Shown here: one piece after another, positions 7,205-12,029 of the stretch
How the letters are laid out: each line of letters opens with the position of its first letter
Numbering within the stretch: position 1 is the first letter of the stretch
Made by a program: the position numbers and the translations under genes
Assembly: GCA_003220905.1 (NCBI GenBank)
Contig: QHTS01000302.1
Location: 1-15,071 of the forward strand
Direction of reading: 5' to 3'
Length of the DNA stretch: 15,071 bases
Origin: Gemmatimonadota bacterium
GTDB lineage: Bacteria > Gemmatimonadota > Gemmatimonadetes > Gemmatimonadales > GWC2-71-9
The notes under the pieces: generated by a model
Databases searched by the model: none
Told to the model about the DNA's origin: nothing
The model's input: the letters and a program-made list of their open reading frames with translations, nothing else

Positions 7205-7685
7205 TGAGCGTGAAGCCGATCGGGAGGCGCACCAACACCCGCACCGCCCGGCCGTGCGCGCGCCCCGGTCGGAACACGGCGCCCAGCACGAACGCGCGGG
7301 CGGCATCCTCGAAGCCGGCGTGCGAGCTTTGGAGCACCAGGGAGGCAGGCTCGGCCCGGCCGACGGTGTCGATCACGACCTGCACGACCACCGTCCCCAC
7401 AGTCCCGGTGCGCCGCAGCACTTCCGGGTACACGAGCGCCGGGCCGGCGAGCAGCACCGGTCCGGGCATCGGGTCGAACCGGTTAACGGGCGACGCGTCC
7501 TCAGACGGTAGCGGCCACGAAATGACGATGGGCGGGCCTGCGGCGCCGGATACCCGGTGCGGTCGCAGCGTCGCCAGCACCGCGGCCGCGCACACGCCGG
7601 CGTGCACCAGCACGGCTATCGTGCTGCTCGGCACCGGCGGTCGAGCGGCGATGGGATTCCTCGATGCGATGAGTCGGTCGAACAT
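7191..7685 (-). CDS. Short TonB-family protein (paralogue of the full TonB)
   Basis: This protein has 164 residues, short for TonB. It begins MFDRLIASRN, matching MFDNLIESQR of the full TonB. A membrane helix follows (about 20-40), then a linker of only about 38 residues (41-78), then a complete TonB carboxyl domain (79-164) with GPALVYPEVLRR, VVVQVVIDTVGRAEP, VFRPGRAHGRAVRVLV and a final hydrophobic strand. The ATG at 7685 is preceded by GAGGG six bases upstream, so the start is well supported. It lies 91 bases after the stop of the membrane histidine kinase and is followed by the secreted TonB-C gene. The linker is less than half that of its paralogue and lacks a proline-rich rod, so reach across the periplasm is doubtful. 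A gene duplication with loss of linker is inferred. Confidence 0.85.
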   Translation of the reverse strand: MFDRLIASRNPIAARPPVPSSTIAVLVHAGVCAAAVLATLRPHRVSGAAGPPIVISWPLPSEDASPVNRFDPMPGPVLLAGPALVYPEVLRRTGTVGTVVVQVVIDTVGRAEPASLVLQSSHAGFEDAARAFVLGAVFRPGRAHGRAVRVLVRLPIGFTLTPAR

Positions 7686-7776
7686 GGAGATCCCTCATAG
7701 AGAGCGGTCTCCATCAGCATGCCATGCGTCGCTTGCGGCGGGATGGCTCGAGCGTGACGAACTGATGGCGGCGGCG
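7686..7776. other. Intergenic gap between kinase and short tonB
   Basis: Ninety-one bases separate the kinase stop from the short tonB start. Apart from the tonB ribosome site (GAGGG, complement of 7692-7696) no convincing promoter, terminator or RNA gene is seen. A weak interrupted 5-base inverted repeat (GGAGA at 7686 and TCTCC at 7708) is probably chance. Confidence 0.5.
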
Positions 7777-9234
7777 TTAGGTCTTCGTCACCGGCGGCTC
7801 GCGTGGCAGCGTGACGGTGAACGTCGTCCCCCGCCCCGGGCGGCTCACGACATCGATGCGCCCGCCGTGCGCCTCGGCGATCCACTTGCAGATGGCGAGG
7901 CCCAGCCCGGCGCCGGAGCGCTCACCGGTGCGCGTGCGTGCCGAGTCGGCGCGCCAGAAGCGATCGAAGATGTGCGGGAGATCCCCCGGCGCGATGCCGA
8001 TCCCCGTGTCGGCGACGCTGAGGGTGACCCTGCCGTTCGCGGAGCCCAGCTGCATGCGCACGGTCCCGCCCGGGGGAGTGTACTTCACGGCGTTGGTCAG
8101 GAGGTTCAGGATCAGCTGGCGGATGCGTGTCGCGTCGACCGCGACGACGATGGGCTCGGGCGGCGTCGCGACCTCCACCCGCACCCCCGACTCCTCGGCG
8201 AGCAGCTCGCCGGTCTCGCGGACCTCTTCGACGATCCCCCGCAGGTCCACGGGCTCGCGGTGCAGCGGCGCGATGCCTTCGTCGGCGCGCGCCAGCGTGA
8301 GCAGCGCGTCCACCAGCTCCGTCATGCGCTTGATCTCCTGGAGCGTCTCCTCCAGCGTCGCGAGCGTGTCCTGAGGCAGGTTGGGGGTCGTGATCGCGCG
8401 CTCCACGCCGGCGCGGAGCACGGTAAGCGGCGTCTTCAGCTCGTGGCTCGCGTCGGCCGTGAAGCGCCGCAGAGCGGCAAAGCTGCGCTCCAGCCGGGTC
8501 ATCATCTGGTTCAGCGTTTCGGCGAGCCGACCGAGCTCGTCTTTCATGAGCGGCTCGGCGAGGCGACGGTGCAGGCTCCGTCCGTCGGTGATCTCGCGGA
8601 CCTCGGTGATGATCCGATCCACGGCGGCGAGCGCGCGCCGCGAAATCCACGATCCCATCAGCAGGGCGAGGGCGAGCCCGAGCGGCAGCACCAGGGCGAA
8701 GGTGGAAAGCAGCTCGTCGGGCCCGAGCTCGGCCGTACGGACGTCCGCCCCGGCGAGAATCGCCCCGAACTCCGGGCCGGCCCCGGTGACGTAGTGGACC
8801 ACATAGTGGATCTTCGGGCCGTTGGGCTCGAGTCGGACCGTGCCGCTGGACCGCCCGGAGAGTGGGGCGCTCGCCAGGCTCCGCAGCTGCTCCACCTGCT
8901 GGAACGTCAGGGCCCGCGCGTCCGACGAAGCGAACAGCAGACTGCCGTCGCGCGCCGTGATCACGAGGAAGTCGGGGACCGCTTCGAGCAACGCGGCCAG
9001 ATCGGGAATGAGCACCGGGCGCTGCGCCGTGTCGGCTCGCACCAGCGTCCCGCGCGCGCGGTAGCTCTCGGCGAGAATGCCCGCCGTCAGCGACGCCTCG
9101 GACTGAATCCGCTGGTCGAGATCCTGGTAGGAGGCGCTGCGGCGGTCCAGGTACAGCACCCCGGCGAAGGCGGCGAGGGTGAGGGCGAGCGCGCCCGAGT
9201 ACCAGGCGGTGAGCCGCCCGCGCAGCGTCTGCAA
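7777..9234 (-). CDS. Membrane sensor histidine kinase (HAMP, OmpR-partner type)
   Basis: This protein has 485 residues. One transmembrane helix (about 12-29), a periplasmic sensor of about 145 residues and a second helix (about 176-197) lead into a HAMP linker (to about 250). The HisKA H-box ADASHELKTPLTVLR has its phosphoryl histidine at 264. The ATPase domain follows with N-box NLLTNAVKYT (377-386), DTGIGIAP (409-416), an FDRFWRAD F-box and GAGLGLAIC (441-449). All key residues are present, so it should be an active kinase. The start is TTG at 9234, one base after the response-regulator stop, with AAGG six bases upstream; a stop at 9244-9246 rules out a longer protein. It is the natural partner of the OmpR-type regulator. 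The stimulus is unknown; the sensor domain is unrecognised. Confidence 0.93.
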   Translation of the reverse strand: MQTLRGRLTAWYSGALALTLAAFAGVLYLDRRSASYQDLDQRIQSEASLTAGILAESYRARGTLVRADTAQRPVLIPDLAALLEAVPDFLVITARDGSLLFASSDARALTFQQVEQLRSLASAPLSGRSSGTVRLEPNGPKIHYVVHYVTGAGPEFGAILAGADVRTAELGPDELLSTFALVLPLGLALALLMGSWISRRALAAVDRIITEVREITDGRSLHRRLAEPLMKDELGRLAETLNQMMTRLERSFAALRRFTADASHELKTPLTVLRAGVERAITTPNLPQDTLATLEETLQEIKRMTELVDALLTLARADEGIAPLHREPVDLRGIVEEVRETGELLAEESGVRVEVATPPEPIVVAVDATRIRQLILNLLTNAVKYTPPGGTVRMQLGSANGRVTLSVADTGIGIAPGDLPHIFDRFWRADSARTRTGERSGAGLGLAICKWIAEAHGGRIDVVSRPGRGTTFTVTLPREPPVTKT

Positions 9235-9235
9235 G

Positions 9236-9904
9236 TCACGCCTTCACGACGTAGCCGACCCCGCGCACCGTGTGGATCAGCTTGGGGTCGCGCCCGTGGT
9301 CGAGCTTCTTGCGCAGCCGTGTGATCACGACGTCCACGATGTTCGTGCCGGGGTCGAAATGGTAGTCCCAGGCGTACTCCGTGATCAGGGTCCGCGACAT
9401 GACGCGGCCCTGGTGGCGCATCAGGTATTCGAGCACGGCGTATTCTTTGGGGGTGAGCTCGATGACCTTCCCGCCTCGCCGTACCTCGCGGCTTCCGGTG
9501 TCGAGCGTCAGGTCCGCCACCTTGAGCACCGGCGGCGCGATCGCCTTGGGGCGCCGCCCGAGCGCCTCCACCCGGGCGAGCAGCTCCTCCAGGGAGAACG
9601 GCTTCGTGACGTAGTCGTCGGCGCCCATCTTGAGCGCCTGCACCTTGAAGTCCACGGCGTCCTGCGCCGTGAGCACCAGCACCGGCATTCCCTCGCCGCG
9701 ATCGCGCAGCGTGCGCAGCACCTCGAGACCCGACAATGCGGGAAGGCGCAGGTCGAGCACGAGCATGTCGTAGTGACCGCCGGTCGAGAGGCGCAACCCT
9801 TCGGCGCCGTCCCCGACCAGGTCCGCGTGGAAGCCGGCCTCGGTCAGGCCGCGCTTCACGTACTGTCCGACGGTCTTGTCGTCTTCGACGACGAGGATTT
9901 TCAT
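9236..9904 (-). CDS. OmpR/PhoB-family response regulator
   Basis: This 222-residue DNA-binding transcription regulator has a receiver domain at residues 1-115, with acidic residues in VVEDD, the phosphoryl aspartate at 51 (LVLDLRLP), threonine 79 and lysine 101 (YVTKPF). A winged-helix DNA-binding domain follows (about 130-222) with LTPKEYAVLEYLMRHQGRVM, then VDVVITRLRKKLD and the terminal hairpin IHTVRGVGYVV. All active-site residues are intact. The ATG at 9904 overlaps the stop of the GAF-PAS kinase (ATGA), and the next kinase starts one base after its stop, so all three are one translationally coupled unit. Targets are unknown; the downstream tonB cluster is an obvious candidate by position only. 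Confidence 0.96.
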   Translation of the reverse strand: MKILVVEDDKTVGQYVKRGLTEAGFHADLVGDGAEGLRLSTGGHYDMLVLDLRLPALSGLEVLRTLRDRGEGMPVLVLTAQDAVDFKVQALKMGADDYVTKPFSLEELLARVEALGRRPKAIAPPVLKVADLTLDTGSREVRRGGKVIELTPKEYAVLEYLMRHQGRVMSRTLITEYAWDYHFDPGTNIVDVVITRLRKKLDHGRDPKLIHTVRGVGYVVKA

Positions 9905-11457
9905 CCCGTGGGGAGGTACACCCGGAAGTTCGATCCCACGCCGACCTGCGACTCGACGTCGATCCGCCCCCGGTGCTCGGCGATGATGCCGTAACAGATG
10001 GAGAGACCGAGACCGGTGCCGCGCCCCTGGGGCTTCGTCGTGAAGAACGGCTCGAAGATCTTGGGCAGGTCCTCGCGCTTGATCCCGGTGCCCGTATCGA
10101 TGAACTCGAGCATGATCTCATCCGTCCGATCGGGGTTGATGCGGCTGCGGACCGTCAGGGTGCCGCGCGAGTCCATGGCGTCCATGGCGTTGAGCATCAG
10201 CGCCATGAAGCTCTGGATCAGGCGTTCGTGGTCCCCGAGCACCGACGGCAGCCCCGACGCCAGCTCACGCGCCACGGTCAGCCGCTTGAAGCGCGCGTGG
10301 TGCTTGAGAAGAAACAGCGTGCGCTCCACCACGCCGTTCACGTCCGTCGGCTTCTTGTCCCCGCCCTTCGGCCGCGAAAAGTCGAGCAGGCTCTCCACGA
10401 TCCGGCGGCAGCGCTGTACCTCGGTGTCGATGATCTTCAGGTACTCGTCGTAGCCGTGGCGATCGCCGGGGGACAGGTCCTCGGTGCGGAGCGCCAGCGC
10501 CTCGCAGCAGGCCAGGATCGTCGCGAGCGGGTTGTTGATCTCGTGCATCACGCCGGCCGCGAGCTGCCCCACGGCGGCGAGCTTCTCGGTTTCGGTGAGG
10601 CGCTGCTGCGCCTGGCGCCACTCGGTGATGTCTTCGCCGATGGTGATGACGTGCGAAATGTCGCGCCCGTCCTGCCGCATCGGGATCTTCGTGATGCGGT
10701 AGTGCCGCGCTTCGCCGCTGGCCTGCGACTCCATCTCCACCTGCTGCAGCTCGCCGGTGTCGAACACCCGATCGAACTCACGTTTCAGGAGATCGCGCGG
10801 CTGGCGGTCGAGCACGTCGAAGATCTCGCGACCCACGGCGTCCTCGCGCGACACGCCCTGCGTCCCGGTCTCGCGCTTGCGGTTCCAGGCCCGGATGCGG
10901 TAGCCGCGGTCGATCACGTACAGCCCGACCGGGAGGGAGTCGATGATCTGCGCCGCGAAGCTGCGCTGCGCTTCCATCTCGTGCGTGCGCAACGCGACCT
11001 CGGAGGCGAGGTCCTGCGACAGCTCGGTGGCGGCGATCATGGGAGCGAGGATGCGGGCCGCGACGACCACGACGTCGTGAGCGATCCCTTCGTAGCGCCC
11101 GGTAGGAATGACGACCTCGAGCACGCCGAGCGGCTCGTCCTCGTGGACCAGCGGCAGCCGCACAATCGAGCCCCCGGGCACGCCCTCCCGCTGCGGGCCG
11201 CGCCGCATCCACTCGGCCACGGGCGGGGTATAGCCCGGCTGCTCCGCTTCGTCACCGGGCGTGGTGACCGGCGTGAAGCGGGTGCCGTCAGGTGTGCGGA
11301 GCCAGAGGCGGCAGCGGCGGAGGTTGAGGCCGCGCCGCAGGGCGCTCACCACCCCCTGCAGGGCCTCCCCAGACGCGAGGCCCGCCTGCAGCACCGACGC
11401 CACTTCGGCAATGACCCGGATACCGGGATGCTCGGTATCGAGGGAGGGGACCACCAT
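9901..11457 (-). CDS. Soluble GAF-PAS sensor histidine kinase (NtrB-like transmitter)
   Basis: From ATG at 11457 the product has 518 residues. A GAF-like domain (about 10-150: LRRCRLWLRTPDGTRF, IVRLPLVHEDEPLGVLEVVI) is followed by a coiled connector and a PAS domain (about 165-285: IIDSLPVGLYVIDRGYRIRA, then ITIGEDITEWRQAQ). The transmitter has H-box AAVGQLAAGVMHEINNPLA with histidine 305, N-box MLNAMDAMD (about 421), DTGTGI (454-459), IFEPFFTTK and GRGTGLGLSICYG (478-490). No transmembrane segment is seen, so it is probably cytoplasmic. The MHEINNP H-box is the NtrB-like class, usually paired with other regulator types, yet its stop overlaps the OmpR-type regulator start. The frame remains open far upstream (to 13449), but that part is antisense to the glycosidase gene. 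The start at 11457 fits the 11-base gap after the preceding gene. Confidence 0.9.
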   Translation of the reverse strand: MVVPSLDTEHPGIRVIAEVASVLQAGLASGEALQGVVSALRRGLNLRRCRLWLRTPDGTRFTPVTTPGDEAEQPGYTPPVAEWMRRGPQREGVPGGSIVRLPLVHEDEPLGVLEVVIPTGRYEGIAHDVVVVAARILAPMIAATELSQDLASEVALRTHEMEAQRSFAAQIIDSLPVGLYVIDRGYRIRAWNRKRETGTQGVSREDAVGREIFDVLDRQPRDLLKREFDRVFDTGELQQVEMESQASGEARHYRITKIPMRQDGRDISHVITIGEDITEWRQAQQRLTETEKLAAVGQLAAGVMHEINNPLATILACCEALALRTEDLSPGDRHGYDEYLKIIDTEVQRCRRIVESLLDFSRPKGGDKKPTDVNGVVERTLFLLKHHARFKRLTVARELASGLPSVLGDHERLIQSFMALMLNAMDAMDSRGTLTVRSRINPDRTDEIMLEFIDTGTGIKREDLPKIFEPFFTTKPQGRGTGLGLSICYGIIAEHRGRIDVESQVGVGSNFRVYLPTG

Positions 11458-11468
11458 CGGTGGCAAAG

Positions 11469-12029
11469 CTAGGGATGGCGCTCCCGTCGCGCCAGCGGCG
11501 CCTCGTACCGAACCCCGAGGAACGTCCGGACCTCCGTGACGGTACCCAGGAACACCGTGGGACCGATCAGCAGCCCGAGGCGGGGGCCGTTGGGATCCCC
11601 GAACCGCAGCCCGGGGAGCAGCGACACGGCACCCCACGGGGAGCCCACGGGCAGCGGCGAGCGCGAACCCACGTATCCCGTTGCCTCGACCGTGACATCG
11701 ACCCCGATCCGGCTGGCACTCGTGTCGGCGCCGAGCTCGGCGATGGTCCACGTCGGCGTGCGGGCGGCGAGGCTCGTGCCGAACACGAAGCCGCGCGCGC
11801 CGCCGATGATGGCACCTTCGTCGATGAACGAGCCGAGCCGCGCGGTGAGCGACAGCGCGGCGATCGGGCCCGCGTGCACGGCGCGCGCGAGCCCCACCTC
11901 CAACCCCTCCACCTGCCATCCGCTGCCGACCGTGTAGGCGAGCCCCACGGTGAGCGCGCCGCCCTGCCCCGTGAGCGGCGTGGACAAACCCACCAGGGCC
12001 GTCAACATTGTGACTATGGACCGACGCAT
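11469..12029 (-). CDS. Small exported protein, possible outer-membrane beta-barrel
   Basis: This protein has 186 residues and no recognised family. The ATG at 12029 has an AGGAG ribosome site seven bases upstream (complement of 12037-12041), which favours it over the in-frame ATG at 12068. The amino end MRRSIVTMLTALVGLSTPLTG is a plausible signal peptide. The rest is glycine-rich with alternating hydrophobic and polar residues (GALTVGLAYTVGSGW, ARTPTWTIAELGADTSASRI, LRFGDPNGPRLGLLIGPTVF), as in small barrel proteins, though it does not end in the usual aromatic residue. It lies 11 bases before the GAF-PAS kinase and is probably the first gene of the kinase-regulator operon. It overlaps the divergent glycosidase gene at the 5' end by 14 bases if both starts are right. 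Confidence 0.65.
   Translation of the reverse strand: MRRSIVTMLTALVGLSTPLTGQGGALTVGLAYTVGSGWQVEGLEVGLARAVHAGPIAALSLTARLGSFIDEGAIIGGARGFVFGTSLAARTPTWTIAELGADTSASRIGVDVTVEATGYVGSRSPLPVGSPWGAVSLLPGLRFGDPNGPRLGLLIGPTVFLGTVTEVRTFLGVRYEAPLARRERHP
12016..12029. promoter_or_regulatory. Head-to-head start overlap of divergent genes
   Basis: The proposed plus-strand ATG (12016) and minus-strand ATG (12029) face each other and overlap by 14 bases, so each gene's promoter and ribosome site must lie within the other's coding sequence. The minus start is backed by AGGAG at the complement of 12037-12041. The plus start is weaker. Confidence 0.5.

Noticed and set aside
7204..9324. Long plus-strand open frame of 706 codons opposite the short tonB and the membrane kinase
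   Set aside because: The kinase and TonB motifs are complete on the minus strand; the plus frame is a composition artefact.
11950..12015. GTG at 11950 as start of the glycosidase
   Set aside because: It would place 22 uncharacteristic residues before the twin-arginine signal and extend far into the opposite gene. The ATG at 12016 gives a sensible export signal, though GTG at 12010 remains possible.
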